Shown here piece by piece: positions 36,377 through 50,648 of a DNA stretch of 64,000 bases. The position numbers were made by a program, and so were the translations under genes. Where the stretch lies: assembly GCA_022824565.1 (NCBI GenBank), contig JAJDZQ010000009.1, positions 1 through 64,000 of the forward strand, given 5' to 3'. This stretch comes from Anaerolineae bacterium (lineage in GTDB: Bacteria > Chloroflexota > Anaerolineae > Aggregatilineales > Phototrophicaceae). How positions within the stretch are numbered: position 1 is the stretch's first letter; each line of letters starts with the position of its first letter. The notes beneath the pieces were generated by a model, which saw only the letters and a program-made list of their open reading frames with translations, had not been told where the DNA came from and did not search any database.

Positions 36377-38596
36377 ATGATGGTGAGCGCCAGCAATTTG
36401 TACTCCCGCGATCTGGCATCATTGCTTGCCGCGCTGCCCAAGAGCAAGCCCAATGAAATCGACCTGATCGCCGCCGCGTATCAACGTGCCGAACGCGCGC
36501 ACAGCGGGCAGAAACGCAAATCGGGCGAACCCTACTTCACGCATTGTGTCGCGGTCGCCAGCATCTTGGCCGAGATGAAGATGGATGCCGAGACCATCGC
36601 GGCGGGCCTGCTGCACGATGTCGTCGAAGACACCGACCTCACGATCACAGACCTGCGTCGCGAATTTGGCCTGACAATCGCCACACTGGTCGATGGCGCC
36701 ACCAAGCTGAAAAACCTGCCGCTGAAGAATGTCTCGCCCAATGGCGACACCCGCCGCTCCAGCGCGGTCAATCGCGAGATGGAATACATCCGCAAGATGC
36801 TGCTGACCATGGGCGATGATGTGCGGGTCGTGCTGGTCAAACTGGCCGATCGCCTGCACAACATGCGCACGTTGGGCTATATGCCGCTCGATAAACAGCG
36901 AACCGTGGCGCTGGAAACGCGCGATATCTTTGCGCCACTGGCAAACCGCCTCGGCATCTGGCAAATCAAATGGGAGCTGGAAGATTTGAGCTTCCGCTAT
37001 TTGAATCCCGAAGCGTATCGCGCGATCGCCAAAGCGCTGGACGAACGGCGTGACGAGCGAGAGGCTTATGTGCGCCAGATTAAAGAACGACTCGTCAAGG
37101 AATTGCGCGCCGCCAACATCAACCAAGTCACCATCACGACCCGCCCCAAACATATCTACAGCATCTATAGCAAGATGACGCGCAAAGACTTGCCGCTCGA
37201 GCAGATCTACGATATTCGCGGCATGCGCGTGCTGGTGGACAACCTGCCAGATTGTTACCTGGCGCTGGGTATCGTGCACAACCTGTGGCGCCCCATCCCC
37301 GGCGAATTTGATGACTATATCGCCAACCCCAAAGACAATTTTTATCGCAGCCTGCACACAGCCGTGCACGATGATGCTGGCAAAACAGTCGAAGTGCAGA
37401 TCCGCACCTGGGAGATGCACGAGGATGCCGAATATGGCATCGCGGCGCATTGGCGCTATAAAGAAGGCGAAAATGGGCATGACCAGGCATTTGAACAGCG
37501 CCTGGCCTATCTGCGCCGCCTGATGGAATTCGGTCCAGAAGTCAACGACGCCTCACAATTTGTCGACACCGTCAAATCGGAAGTTTTTCAAGACCGCGTG
37601 TACAGCGTAACGCCCAACGGCGACATCATCGACTTGCCAGTCGGCGCGACACCCATCGACTTTGCCTACCACATCCACACCGATATCGGCAATCGCTGCC
37701 GCGGCGCAAAGGTCAATGGACGTCTTGTGCCGCTCAACAGCAAGCTAAAAATGGGCGACCAGGTCGAGATATTGACCGCAAAACGCGGCGGACCCAGCAT
37801 GGACTGGCTCAACCCCGATCTCGACTATGCCGTCACCAACCGCGCCCGCAGCAAGATCCGCCAATGGCTGCGCAAGCAAAATCGTGACAAACACATCGCC
37901 ACGGGCCGAGATGCGTTGGAACGCGAGCTGAAGCGGCTGGGCGTGCAAGAAAAGATGTCCTACGACTCGGTCGCGCGCCTGGTTGGCTTCGACAAACTGG
38001 ATGATTTTCTGGCGGCAATCGGCGCGGGCGATGTCACGGGTCCGCAAATCACCAACCGCGTGCTGGAAGAAGAACGGCGCAAAACAGCCGAGAACCAGAC
38101 CGATGCCGACCTGCTCAAACCGCGCAGCAAACGCGCCGGCGCCAACACGACCAAGGGCGTCAGCATCATGGGCGCTGGCGGTCTGCTGGTCAACCTGGCG
38201 GGCTGCTGCTCGCCGATGCCAGCCGACGACATCATCGGTTATATCACTCGGGGCCGTGGCGTCACCGTGCACCGTGCCGATTGCCCCAATATCATCGCCC
38301 TGCGCGAAACAGAACGGCTCATCGAAGTATCTTGGGGCGATTCTGAAGACGAGCAGCATTACCTGGTGCCTGTCGAAGTAATCGCCTATGACCGCGAAGG
38401 GCTGCTGCGCGAGATCACCACCATCATCGCCGACCAGCGCGTCAATATCGCCTCTGTCGATGTAACAACCAGCCAGCACTACGCCCGGCTCAAGCTGCAG
38501 CTCGAGATCGCCAACAACCAGCAGCTCACGCGCATCTTAACCAAGCTGGATATGCTGCACGATGTGCTGGAAGCGCGGCGGCGTTACGCCAACTGA
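36377..38596 (+). CDS. rel: Bifunctional (p)ppGpp synthetase/hydrolase, Rel/SpoT type
   Basis: A 739-residue stringent-response enzyme. The HD hydrolase domain is intact (FTHCVAVAS, LLHDVVEDT with H80, D81, E84, D85, and LVKLADRLHNMRTL). The synthetase domain has YDIRGMRVLV and SLHTAVHDD. A TGS domain (VTPNGDIIDLPVGATPIDFA), a helical region, a zinc-finger-like CC segment (NLAGCCSPMPADDI) and a C-terminal ACT domain follow. The synthetase loop reads EFDD (310-313), the RelA type, instead of the RxKD usual with an active hydrolase. The start may be ATG 36377 or 36380. The binding site is weak. Confidence 0.94.
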   Translation: MMVSASNLYSRDLASLLAALPKSKPNEIDLIAAAYQRAERAHSGQKRKSGEPYFTHCVAVASILAEMKMDAETIAAGLLHDVVEDTDLTITDLRREFGLTIATLVDGATKLKNLPLKNVSPNGDTRRSSAVNREMEYIRKMLLTMGDDVRVVLVKLADRLHNMRTLGYMPLDKQRTVALETRDIFAPLANRLGIWQIKWELEDLSFRYLNPEAYRAIAKALDERRDEREAYVRQIKERLVKELRAANINQVTITTRPKHIYSIYSKMTRKDLPLEQIYDIRGMRVLVDNLPDCYLALGIVHNLWRPIPGEFDDYIANPKDNFYRSLHTAVHDDAGKTVEVQIRTWEMHEDAEYGIAAHWRYKEGENGHDQAFEQRLAYLRRLMEFGPEVNDASQFVDTVKSEVFQDRVYSVTPNGDIIDLPVGATPIDFAYHIHTDIGNRCRGAKVNGRLVPLNSKLKMGDQVEILTAKRGGPSMDWLNPDLDYAVTNRARSKIRQWLRKQNRDKHIATGRDALERELKRLGVQEKMSYDSVARLVGFDKLDDFLAAIGAGDVTGPQITNRVLEEERRKTAENQTDADLLKPRSKRAGANTTKGVSIMGAGGLLVNLAGCCSPMPADDIIGYITRGRGVTVHRADCPNIIALRETERLIEVSWGDSEDEQHYLVPVEVIAYDREGLLREITTIIADQRVNIASVDVTTSQHYARLKLQLEIANNQQLTRILTKLDMLHDVLEARRRYAN

Positions 38597-38607
38597 AGTT
38601 GCCATCT

Positions 38608-39702
38608 ATGCGCATCGCCCTGCTGGAAAGTTATTATGGCGGCAGTCACAAAGCCTGGGCAGATGGCTACCAACAACAGTCTCGCCATGACATCGCGTTA
38701 CTTACGTTGCCCGCTCAATACTGGAAGTGGCGCATGCAAGGCGCTGCCATCAGCTTTGCCCGTCTGCTGCAATCCCAGCCCGACTTGATCCTCGCTTCCA
38801 GCATGATCGATTTGTCGACCTTCCGCGCGCTGACTTTTCGGCGTCTGGGCGCTGTGCCGCTGGCGCTATACCTGCACGAAAACCAACTCTCGTACCCCCA
38901 AAACCAGCGACAAGGGCATGGCTGGCGCTATGGATTCATCAACTTCACCAGCGCGCTGACCGCCGATGCCGTCTACTTCAATAGCGAATATCACCATACA
39001 GACTTCATGGCGCAGCTGCCGCGCATGCTCAAGCACTTCGCCGATTACAACGAGCTGGAGAGCATAGAGACGATCGGCCAAAAGTCGCAAGTGCTGCCCC
39101 TGGGCATCGACCTGCGCCGCTTCGATGCTCACCGCGCAAGAAAGCCAGCGGGAGCGCCGCCACGCATCTTGTGGAATCATCGTTGGGAAGCCGACAAAAA
39201 TCCCGAAGCCTTTGCCCACAGCTTGATTCAGCTGGCAGCAAGCGGCTTTGACTTCCAGGTGGTCATCCTGGGCGAGCAATTTGGCGAGATGCCGGCGGTT
39301 TTTCGCGCTGTGCGGGAACAGCTTGGCGAGCGAATCATCCAGCTGGGCTATGCGCAGTCATTCGCCGACTATGCGCGCTGGCTGTGGCAGTCCGATTATG
39401 TCGTCAGCGCCGCCTGGCAAGAGTTCTTTGGCGCGGCTGTCTGCGAGGCGATGTATTGTCGCTGCATCCCCATCTTGCCCGACCGCCTAAATTATCCGCA
39501 GCTGCTGCCCGACCAGTTCAAAGCAAGCTGTCTATACGCGCGGGGCAAGCTGACGGCGCAACTGGCCCATCATCTGGCTGGCGGCGCTGCGGTGGCGGTG
39601 GACAAGCTGCGGGCAGAGGCTGCGCGCTATGACTGGTCGCGGATGGCTCCGCAATATGACGAAGAATTGCAAGCGCTGGCTAGCCGTCTGGCGCAAGGCT
39701 AG
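38608..39702 (+). CDS. tRNA-queuosine alpha-mannosyltransferase homologue (GTDC1/QTMAN-like)
   Basis: A 364-residue GT-B glycosyltransferase. The N-terminal third matches the family of animal GTDC1 (QTMAN), which adds mannose to queuosine in tRNA-Asp: [42 protein letters not shown]. The C-terminal half keeps [35 protein letters not shown] with the conserved EFFG, and LNYPQLLP. Whether the bacterial protein acts on tRNA is inference, but the domain order is the same. ATG 38608 starts 12 bases after rel on the same strand. The 3' end overlaps gyrA by 23 bases. Confidence 0.8.
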   Translation: MRIALLESYYGGSHKAWADGYQQQSRHDIALLTLPAQYWKWRMQGAAISFARLLQSQPDLILASSMIDLSTFRALTFRRLGAVPLALYLHENQLSYPQNQRQGHGWRYGFINFTSALTADAVYFNSEYHHTDFMAQLPRMLKHFADYNELESIETIGQKSQVLPLGIDLRRFDAHRARKPAGAPPRILWNHRWEADKNPEAFAHSLIQLAASGFDFQVVILGEQFGEMPAVFRAVREQLGERIIQLGYAQSFADYARWLWQSDYVVSAAWQEFFGAAVCEAMYCRCIPILPDRLNYPQLLPDQFKASCLYARGKLTAQLAHHLAGGAAVAVDKLRAEAARYDWSRMAPQYDEELQALASRLAQG

Positions 39703-42229
39703 CATCGGCTCCATTCGAGCTGGATCCACCTGTGCCTGGTGCCGTCCCGGCCTCCGCTGATGCCGCTTCCAAGCGGGGCGCTGCGGGCATAGCATCGCGG
39801 ATGGGGAGGGAATGATTGTAGAGAGCGACGCCGACCACCGTTTCTTTGTCGCGCAGGGCGATCACCGGTTCGATACCTTTGGGACCCAAATTCACTGTAT
39901 CCGCCAAAGCCAGGGTCATTTTTTTTGCTCTGCCCCGGCTTGTCATTACCAACAATGTACTTGACAATTTGCCGGTCGCAGCCGCAACCACCGGGCTGTC
40001 AAACTCGCGAAAGCTGCTCCTGCGCTTGCCTTTGCCGCCCCGCCCTTGTGCCTGGATAAACTCAAGTTTCAGCGTGAATGCATAGCCGCGTTGACTGATA
40101 AACCAACTGTGCGAAGCCTTCTTTTCGACCAATATAGCGGAGCCCACTCGGTCCTTGTCCAACTCCATGCCACGCACGCCTCCCGATACCAGCCCAGTCG
40201 GACGCACGTCTTCCTCAACGAAACGAATGGTGTAGCCACGCGCGCTGGTCAGCAGCAGCTCGTCATCGCCAGCACTATACAAGGCGGCCACCAGCTTGTC
40301 CTGGCGCGCTATTTTCATCACGTTGAAGGCCGCCGACATCACGCCGGGCAATTCGCCTACATTCACCCGTTTGACCTGTCCACCAGCCGTGACCAGGCAG
40401 ATGAAACCAGCCTGGAGCGAGGCAGGCAGACACAAGAACGAAACGACGCGCTGAGTGGGCTGCAAGGCGCACAAATCGCTGAACTGAATGCCAGCGCCGG
40501 CGCTTTCCACCTGCGGGACTTGCTGGACGGGCACAGTCGCGCAGTCGCCATCATCAGCGAAAATATACATGATCTGGCCCGTTGTGCTGTGCTGCAGCCA
40601 GCGCGGCGGATTTTTTGTGTTGACTGTCACACGCGGTGGTTCGCCCTGTGGCGTCCGCCCCAGCTGCCCGGCTGTGCTCAACATGACGACGGTCGCTTCT
40701 TCTGGCACCAGGAAGTCGGCTTGCGAAAGATCGCTGGCCTCGCCATCGGCGATGATGGTGCGGCGTGGATCGCCATATTGCTGCTTGACCGCCGTCAAAG
40801 CCTCGGCAATATGCTCGCGCTGCCGCTGCGGATCGGCCAGCAGCGCCTGCAAGGTCTTGATATGCTGGCGCGTTGCTGTGTATTCGCTGCGAATCTTGCG
40901 GCGTTCCAGCGAAGCCAGGCGCCGCAGAGCCATATCCAGGATGGCGCTGGCTTGCACCTCGCTCACCTTGAATTGCTTGACAAGGTTGCGACGGGCGGTT
41001 TCGCTGCTGCGTGATTTGCGGATTGTTTGGATGACGGCATCGAGCTCGTCCAGCGCGATCAGCAACCCTTCCAGCACATGCGCTCGTTCTGTCGCGCGCG
41101 CCAGGTCATAGCGGCTGCTGCGCTGCAACACCTCCAGTCGATGCTCCAGATACACGCGCAGAGCCTGCTTAAAGGTGAGCAGTCGCGGCTGCCCATCGAC
41201 CAGCGCCAGCATGATGATGCCGAAGGTGCTCTGCAACGGCGTCAGCTTGAATAGACGGGCCAGCACAGCCGTAACATCCACATTGCGCTGCAACTCAATG
41301 ACCAGGCGGACGGCATTCTGGCGGTCGGATTCATCGCGCAAATCTGCCAAGCCTTTCAGCCGGCCAGCGTTGACCAGCATGGCGATGCGCTCGATGAGGG
41401 TCGTCTTGTTGGTCTGATAGGGCAGCTCGCTGATGATAATGCGCGACTTGCCGCCGCCCATATCTTCGACATGCACCTTGGCGCGCAGGGTGATCTTGCC
41501 GCGTCCGGTCGCCAGCGCTTGCCGCAGCATATCGTTCTCGCCGCGTCGCGAATATATGACGCCGCCGGTGGGAAAATCTGGTCCTTTGACGATGCGCATC
41601 AGTTCATCGACATCAATCTCATCCAGCCGATGCCACTGGTCGAGCAGGTAGCGCAGCGCGTCACAGACTTCGCCCAGGTTGTGCGGCGGGATATTGGTGG
41701 ACATGCCAACCGCAATGCCAGAAGCGCCATTGACCAACAGGTTGGGCAACATGGCCGGCAACACAGTCGGTTCGTTGAGCGTGCCATCGAAGTTGTCGAC
41801 AAAATCGACCGTGTCTTTGTTGATATCGATCAGCAATTCGCCGCCGATGCTCGCCATACGCGCTTCTGTATAGCGCATAGCTGCCGCGCCATCGCCGTCA
41901 ATGCTGCCGAAATTGCCTTGCCCGTCGATGAGCATATAGCGCATGGAAAAGTCTTGCGCCATGCGCACCATGGTGTCATAGACGGCCGCATCGCCGTGCG
42001 GATGATATTTGCCCATCACCTCGCCAACGATGCGCGCGCTCTTTTTGTGCGTGCTGCCCGCGCCGACACCCATATCGTGCATGGCGTACAAGATGCGGCG
42101 GTGCACGGGTTTTAAGCCATCTCGCGCGTCTGGCAGTGCCCGCGACACAATCACGCTCATGGCATAGCTCAAATAGGCATCGCGCATTTCGCTTTCGATT
42201 GCGACTTGATGAAGCGAACGATCTGGCAT
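39680..42229 (-). CDS. gyrA: DNA gyrase subunit A
   Basis: An 849-residue type IIA topoisomerase breakage-reunion subunit. The winged-helix region [20 protein letters not shown] is followed by the active Tyr120 in [11 protein letters not shown]. The C-terminal six-bladed domain holds a QGRGGKG motif, close to the QRRGGKG gyrase box, so this is gyrase rather than topoisomerase IV. At the position of E. coli Ser83 there is Ala81, while the Asp87 equivalent is Asp85. The C-terminal tail is Ala/Gly/Ser-rich and probably disordered. ATG 42229 follows GAGG by 7 bases, with a strong promoter upstream. It is not next to gyrB. Confidence 0.94.
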   Translation of the reverse strand: MPDRSLHQVAIESEMRDAYLSYAMSVIVSRALPDARDGLKPVHRRILYAMHDMGVGAGSTHKKSARIVGEVMGKYHPHGDAAVYDTMVRMAQDFSMRYMLIDGQGNFGSIDGDGAAAMRYTEARMASIGGELLIDINKDTVDFVDNFDGTLNEPTVLPAMLPNLLVNGASGIAVGMSTNIPPHNLGEVCDALRYLLDQWHRLDEIDVDELMRIVKGPDFPTGGVIYSRRGENDMLRQALATGRGKITLRAKVHVEDMGGGKSRIIISELPYQTNKTTLIERIAMLVNAGRLKGLADLRDESDRQNAVRLVIELQRNVDVTAVLARLFKLTPLQSTFGIIMLALVDGQPRLLTFKQALRVYLEHRLEVLQRSSRYDLARATERAHVLEGLLIALDELDAVIQTIRKSRSSETARRNLVKQFKVSEVQASAILDMALRRLASLERRKIRSEYTATRQHIKTLQALLADPQRQREHIAEALTAVKQQYGDPRRTIIADGEASDLSQADFLVPEEATVVMLSTAGQLGRTPQGEPPRVTVNTKNPPRWLQHSTTGQIMYIFADDGDCATVPVQQVPQVESAGAGIQFSDLCALQPTQRVVSFLCLPASLQAGFICLVTAGGQVKRVNVGELPGVMSAAFNVMKIARQDKLVAALYSAGDDELLLTSARGYTIRFVEEDVRPTGLVSGGVRGMELDKDRVGSAILVEKKASHSWFISQRGYAFTLKLEFIQAQGRGGKGKRRSSFREFDSPVVAAATGKLSSTLLVMTSRGRAKKMTLALADTVNLGPKGIEPVIALRDKETVVGVALYNHSLPIRDAMPAAPRLEAASAEAGTAPGTGGSSSNGADASLAPDG

Positions 42230-42298
42230 CAAGCTACCTCAGCGATATGCAGCAACAGACGAAGCAGCGCCGTCAGGCAGGGCTGGCGCAACAGCACC

Positions 42299-42328
42299 AT
42301 TGTAGACGGCAAATGGAAAAACTGTCAA
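42299..42328 (-). promoter_or_regulatory. Strong sigma-70 promoter for gyrA
   Basis: On the minus strand TTGACA (42328-42323), an 18-base spacer and TACAAT (42304-42299). The start of transcription would be near 42292, with a leader of about 63 bases. Confidence 0.8.
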
Positions 42329-42390
42329 ACGCGCAGATAAGGGAGAAGTTCTAGGTTGTATGGATAGGGAGTGGTGAGAATCGTGGCTCT

Positions 42391-42430
42391 GCCCCCACCC
42401 TAAATCCCTCCCCCATAAAGAGGGAGGGAC
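42391..42430 (-). repeat. GC-rich intergenic palindrome (copy 2, inverted)
   Basis: Read on the minus strand it is CCCTCCCTCTTTATGGGGGA, GGG, TTTAGGGTGGGGGC, the same plan as 3300-3350. It lies between rpoC and gyrA and may also end rpoC transcripts. Confidence 0.75.
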
Positions 42431-42445
42431 TTCAATCATTGTAGC

Positions 42446-42486
42446 GCCCTCCTTGATGCTTCGGGGAGAGGGGTTTGGAGTGGGAG
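42446..42486 (+). repeat. GC-rich intergenic palindrome (copy 3)
   Basis: A GCCCTCC arm, TTGATGCTTC loop, GGGGAGAGGGG arm and TTTGGAGTGGGA tail. The loop AATGCTTC/GATGCTTC is shared with the copy at 60684-60737. It lies 8 bases from the rpoC stop. Confidence 0.75.
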
Positions 42487-42493
42487 TAAGCGG

Positions 42494-47116
<4,623 letters not shown>

Positions 47117-47232
47117 GGACCAACCTCCTCTGCGCTGTGATGCTATGAATCGAAAGTAGCTGAACTGATGCCGCGCCGACGCACGATTTCCAATACCAAT
47201 AAGACAACAGAGAGCACAGTCCCTGAGCCCTT

Positions 47233-47248
47233 AACTCAAGCTTGAATT
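47233..47248. promoter_or_regulatory. Operator-like palindrome in the rpoC leader
   Basis: AACTCAAG-CTTGAATT, a 16-base inverted repeat with one mismatch. It sits about 18-33 bases downstream of the predicted transcription start of rpoC. A protein-binding site is possible; nothing more can be said. Confidence 0.4.
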
Positions 47249-47272
47249 GTGGTCAATTTGCATCTTGCGAAC

Positions 47273-47300
47273 ATTGTAGCGCGATTTGCGGCGCTGTCAA
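47273..47300 (-). promoter_or_regulatory. Strong sigma-70 promoter for rpoC
   Basis: On the minus strand TTGACA (47300-47295), a 16-base spacer and TACAAT (47278-47273). The transcription start would be near 47266, giving an untranslated leader of about 150 bases before the TTG start. Confidence 0.8.
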
Positions 47301-47337
47301 GGCGCAAGCCGGCAAAATGCGCTGGATGTTGTTTCTC

Positions 47338-48180
47338 TCAACCTTTGACCGCGCCTATCGTCAAGCCAGCGATGAAATGGCGCTGCAGCACAACGAAGAG
47401 CGCAATAACCGGCACAGAAACCATAGTCGCCGCCGCCATCATCTCGCCATAGGGCTGTGCGCTGCCAGTTACCTGCGAGGCCATGGTGGCGATGCCTACC
47501 GGCAGGGTGATTACTTCGTTGCCGCGCAAAACCATCAGCGGCCAGATGTAGCTGTTCCAACTGCCCAGGAAGGTCAAGATCGCCAGGGTCGTCAAACCAG
47601 GGCGCACCAGCGGCACAATAATCTGCGCATAAATCCGCACCTCGGACGCCCCGTCAATGCGCGCCGATTCCATCAGCTCCGACGGCACCGCCTGAATGTA
47701 CTGGCGCATGAGAAAGATGCCAAAAGCCGGCGCGACCCAGGGAATGATCATGGAATAGGGATGATTGATCCAATCAATGCGGCTCATCAAGACAAAAAGC
47801 GGGATAAGAATCAGCTGGAATGGAATCATCGTCGAGCCGATGAGCAGCACAAACAGGATGTTCTTTGCGCGGAAGGCGTACTTGGCGAATGCGAAACCCG
47901 CCAGCGAGCAAAAGAATAATACAAAGACCGTCACGATCGCCGCATAGACCAGGCTGTTGATATACCAGAAGGGATACGCCCAGCCTGTGAGCAGCGAGTG
48001 GTAGTTGTCGAATGACCATTGGGCAGGTGGCAGCCAGGGCGGGAACATGAAGATCTCGGTCGTGGTCTTGAACGAGGCATAGACCATCCAGGCGATGGGC
48101 AGCATCGTCAGCAGCGCGCCCGTCACCACGACGATGTGCAGCAAAGCCACACCCAGCCGATGACGAGCCAAATCAGACAT
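47338..48180 (-). CDS. Carbohydrate ABC transporter permease (MalG/UgpE type)
   Basis: A 280-residue CUT1-family inner-membrane permease with six helices. The start of the family signature is TMLPIAWMVYASFKTTTEIF, and the EAA loop reads ESARIDGASEVRIYAQIIVP followed by LVRPG. It forms the channel with the upstream permease. ATG 48180 overlaps the upstream stop by 1 base (TGATG), and GGAGGAG stands 5 bases before it. No ATPase gene is next to it, as is common for CUT1 importers that share one MsiK/MalK-like ATPase. Confidence 0.92.
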   Translation of the reverse strand: MSDLARHRLGVALLHIVVVTGALLTMLPIAWMVYASFKTTTEIFMFPPWLPPAQWSFDNYHSLLTGWAYPFWYINSLVYAAIVTVFVLFFCSLAGFAFAKYAFRAKNILFVLLIGSTMIPFQLILIPLFVLMSRIDWINHPYSMIIPWVAPAFGIFLMRQYIQAVPSELMESARIDGASEVRIYAQIIVPLVRPGLTTLAILTFLGSWNSYIWPLMVLRGNEVITLPVGIATMASQVTGSAQPYGEMMAAATMVSVPVIALFVVLQRHFIAGLTIGAVKG

Positions 48181-49154
48181 CACGACTCCTCCCGAAAAAC
48201 GCCAAACCAGCGCAGTTGCAAGAGCGACAACACGAAGACCGTGGCGAAAATCACCGTGCCGACCGCCGACGCGAACCCCAGCCGCAATCGCGTGAAGCCG
48301 CGTTGGTACAGGTATTGCACCAGCGTGAGGGTGGAGTTGCCAGGTCCACCACTGCCGCGCATGAGAATCTGCGGTTCATCGAATATCTGGATCGCGCCCA
48401 GCAACACGATGATGCTGACAAAAAGGATGATGGGCCGCAGCATGGGCACAGTAATCCAAAAGAAGCGCTGCACGACGCTCGCGCCATCTATGGATGCCGC
48501 TTCATACAATTCCTCCGGGATGCTCTGCAAGCCCGCCAGAAAATAAATGGTCAGCAGCCCGGTCGAGCGCCAGGTGATCAATATGATGATCGCTACCTTC
48601 GCCCAGAATCTGTCACCCAGCCAGTTGATCGGCTCCAGCCCCAAGAAGATCAGCGGCGCGTTGAACAGTCCCGTGTCCTTGTTATAAAGAATCTGGAAGA
48701 CCAGCGTGATAGCGACAGTCGAGGTAACCACCGGCGTAAAGTAAAGCGCGCGCCAAAAGTTGCGGAAGCGCAGCGACTTTGAGTTCAACAGCACAGCCAG
48801 CACAAGCGCCAGCGGGATGACGATGAATAGCGAGGCCAAGGCATACACCGCCGTGTTGCCTACCGCCGCGGCGAAAACCTTGTCATTGAACATGCGGGCG
48901 TAGTTGAGCGTTTGAGCGAATCTCGGCTCGTTTATGCCATCCCAGCGGAACAGGCTCAACGCCAGCGCAATCAGGCTAGGCGCCATGAAAAAGATGCCGA
49001 AAAGGATGTAGAATGGTGAAATGAAGGCGTAGGGCGTCAGCTTGTGCGCGCTGAAGCCGCCTTTTTCCACTCGTCCGACGCGCGCTACCGCCATAGGCTG
49101 TCTCGCATGGTCTGATGTGACTTTGTCGCGTGGGCCAGATGCGCCGGCAGGCAT
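48180..49154 (-). CDS. Carbohydrate ABC transporter permease (MalF/UgpA type)
   Basis: A 324-residue CUT1 permease. A cytoplasmic N-terminus of about 40 residues is followed by the typical LTPYAFISPFYILFGIFFMA helix and further helices. The EAA motif is EAASIDGASVVQRFFWITVP followed by MLRP. It pairs with the downstream permease. ATG 49154 follows GGTGGG; an ATG at 49094 would shorten the N-terminus. The substrate-binding protein gene is 27 bases upstream. Together they form the membrane part of one sugar importer. Confidence 0.92.
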   Translation of the reverse strand: MPAGASGPRDKVTSDHARQPMAVARVGRVEKGGFSAHKLTPYAFISPFYILFGIFFMAPSLIALALSLFRWDGINEPRFAQTLNYARMFNDKVFAAAVGNTAVYALASLFIVIPLALVLAVLLNSKSLRFRNFWRALYFTPVVTSTVAITLVFQILYNKDTGLFNAPLIFLGLEPINWLGDRFWAKVAIIILITWRSTGLLTIYFLAGLQSIPEELYEAASIDGASVVQRFFWITVPMLRPIILFVSIIVLLGAIQIFDEPQILMRGSGGPGNSTLTLVQYLYQRGFTRLRLGFASAVGTVIFATVFVLSLLQLRWFGVFREES

Positions 49155-49181
49155 AACAACCCACCGGCGCGGATGTTGCCG

Positions 49182-50480
49182 CTACATGCTGAAGGCAATT
49201 TCGTCTTCGACATACGCGATCACATTGTCCAGCGCTTCGTCCGCTGTGATCTCGCCGTTGAAGAACAGACTCATCTCAGCGGCCATCTGCGATTCGAATA
49301 CGGCGCGATGCACGCTCTGATACCAGATGGGCACATCGTCGACGAGCTCCGCGAAGACCTCGCCAGTCTTCTGGTCGTCATAGAAGGCGTCTTGCAAGCC
49401 AACGATGCGCTCGTTGTCGAAAGCTGCCGACATGGTAGGATAATAAGCGATCTCTTCGTAACGCTTCAGCTGGTTCTCCAGCGTCACATAGGTGTATTGC
49501 AGCAGCTCCCAGGCGTACCTGGCGTTGGGGCTGTCTTTCGTTACTGCGAAGCCTGTGCCACCCCAGACGCTGGTTTTGTGCCCGCGCCCATCATCCCAGG
49601 CTGGCATTGGCGCAATCGCCCATTGACCCGCCATGTCCTCGGCTTGCGGCTTCAGGATGTAGTCGGAGTACCAGTCGGGCATAATCGCGCCGACCATACG
49701 CCCGTCTCGGTAGGCGGTAATCGGCGTCGCTCCCCAGAATTCGCCACTCGGGATATGGCTGATCGCGCCATTTTCAATGCCATCGCGCAACATGCCCAGC
49801 ACTTCCAGCGCCGCCTGGCGATTGTCTTCATCGCCCAGCACGAACTCGCCACTCTCGCTGAAGACTTCGCCGCCGCGCTGCAGCAGGTACATCATAAACA
49901 TGCCACCGTGGTCAGTTACACTGGATAGCGAGATGCCCTCTTCCGCCAGCGCCGCGCCCGTATCCATGAACTCGTCCCAGGTCGTCGGAACGCTCAACCC
50001 GCGCTCTTCAAACATGGCTGGCTGATAATAATAAACCACCGCGCAAAGCGAACTATCCACCCCGTAGACGCGACCCTGATAGGTATAGGGCGTGTGACGA
50101 CCCTTGACGATCAGGTCATAGTCATCGGCTAGCAGGTCGGTCAGATCGAGAAACTTGCTTTCGATGATGCCGTTTTGCATAAAGCGCGGGAAGGCCCCCT
50201 GCTCAATGCCCAACAGGTCGGGCACTTCTTCGCCAGCCGCCAGGTTCGTCAACACAACATCAAACACGGATGGCACGACCTGGAAGTCGAATGTGAAATC
50301 GATATCCGGGTACTGTTCCTGCCATTCCTCGGCGCGCGCGCTGAAGAACTGCACATACAAGCCATCATGCGTCCACATGGTCATGGTAACTTCGGAGGCA
50401 TCTTGCGCCAGCGCCGGCATCATGCCCGCCAAAGCCAGGACGAGAACGGCCGCCAACAAAATAATTCGTTTGGTCTTCAT
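49182..50480 (-). CDS. Extracellular solute-binding protein, family 1 (sugar ABC transporter)
   Basis: A 432-residue exported protein. The signal peptide MKTKRIILLAAVLVLALAGM is followed by PALAQD with a likely cut after Ala; there is no lipobox. The mature part has SBP_bac_1 features: MTMWTHDGLYVQFF, EEVPDLLGIEQGAF, the GRVYGVDSSLCAVVYYYQP segment, WGGTGFAVTKDSPN and YAWELLQY. It would deliver a sugar or oligosaccharide to the two permeases. ATG 50480 has AGGGAAA upstream; a more distal start lacks a binding site. It is the first gene of the operon. Confidence 0.93.
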   Translation of the reverse strand: MKTKRIILLAAVLVLALAGMMPALAQDASEVTMTMWTHDGLYVQFFSARAEEWQEQYPDIDFTFDFQVVPSVFDVVLTNLAAGEEVPDLLGIEQGAFPRFMQNGIIESKFLDLTDLLADDYDLIVKGRHTPYTYQGRVYGVDSSLCAVVYYYQPAMFEERGLSVPTTWDEFMDTGAALAEEGISLSSVTDHGGMFMMYLLQRGGEVFSESGEFVLGDEDNRQAALEVLGMLRDGIENGAISHIPSGEFWGATPITAYRDGRMVGAIMPDWYSDYILKPQAEDMAGQWAIAPMPAWDDGRGHKTSVWGGTGFAVTKDSPNARYAWELLQYTYVTLENQLKRYEEIAYYPTMSAAFDNERIVGLQDAFYDDQKTGEVFAELVDDVPIWYQSVHRAVFESQMAAEMSLFFNGEITADEALDNVIAYVEDEIAFSM

Positions 50481-50512
50481 GCGGTTTCCCTTCGGTCTGT
50501 TATCCGCCAATT

Positions 50513-50529
50513 TGAGCACTTGTTGCTCA
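50513..50529. promoter_or_regulatory. Operator-like inverted repeat at the sugar ABC operon start
   Basis: TGAGCA, 5 bases, TGCTCA: a perfect 6-base inverted repeat. It lies at about +1 to +17 of the predicted transcript of the sugar transporter operon, a position where a repressor would block transcription. Confidence 0.5.
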
Positions 50530-50536
50530 CGCGCTA

Positions 50537-50565
50537 TTATGACCTACCGCCGCGCCACCCGCAAC
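50537..50565 (-). promoter_or_regulatory. Sigma-70 promoter of the sugar ABC operon
   Basis: On the minus strand TTGCGG (50565-50560), a 17-base spacer and CATAAT (50542-50537). The transcription start would be near 50530, about 50 bases before the binding-protein ATG. Confidence 0.6.
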
Positions 50566-50605
50566 AAGCCGGCAAAATGCGACAGGCAAACTCCCCGCGC
50601 AGCTG

Positions 50606-50614
50606 TGCTATAAT
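50606..50614 (+). promoter_or_regulatory. Extended -10 promoter for moeA
   Basis: TGCTATAAT: TG, one base and a perfect TATAAT (50609-50614). No -35 is seen, as often with extended -10 promoters. The predicted leader is about 28 bases. Confidence 0.65.
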
Positions 50615-50648
50615 GCCCGCGGAGAATTCGCAGCTGGAGCGCAGAACC

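Noticed and set aside
50175-50648. N-terminal extension of MoeA
   Set aside because: It is antisense to the start of the sugar-binding protein gene and lies upstream of the TATAAT box.
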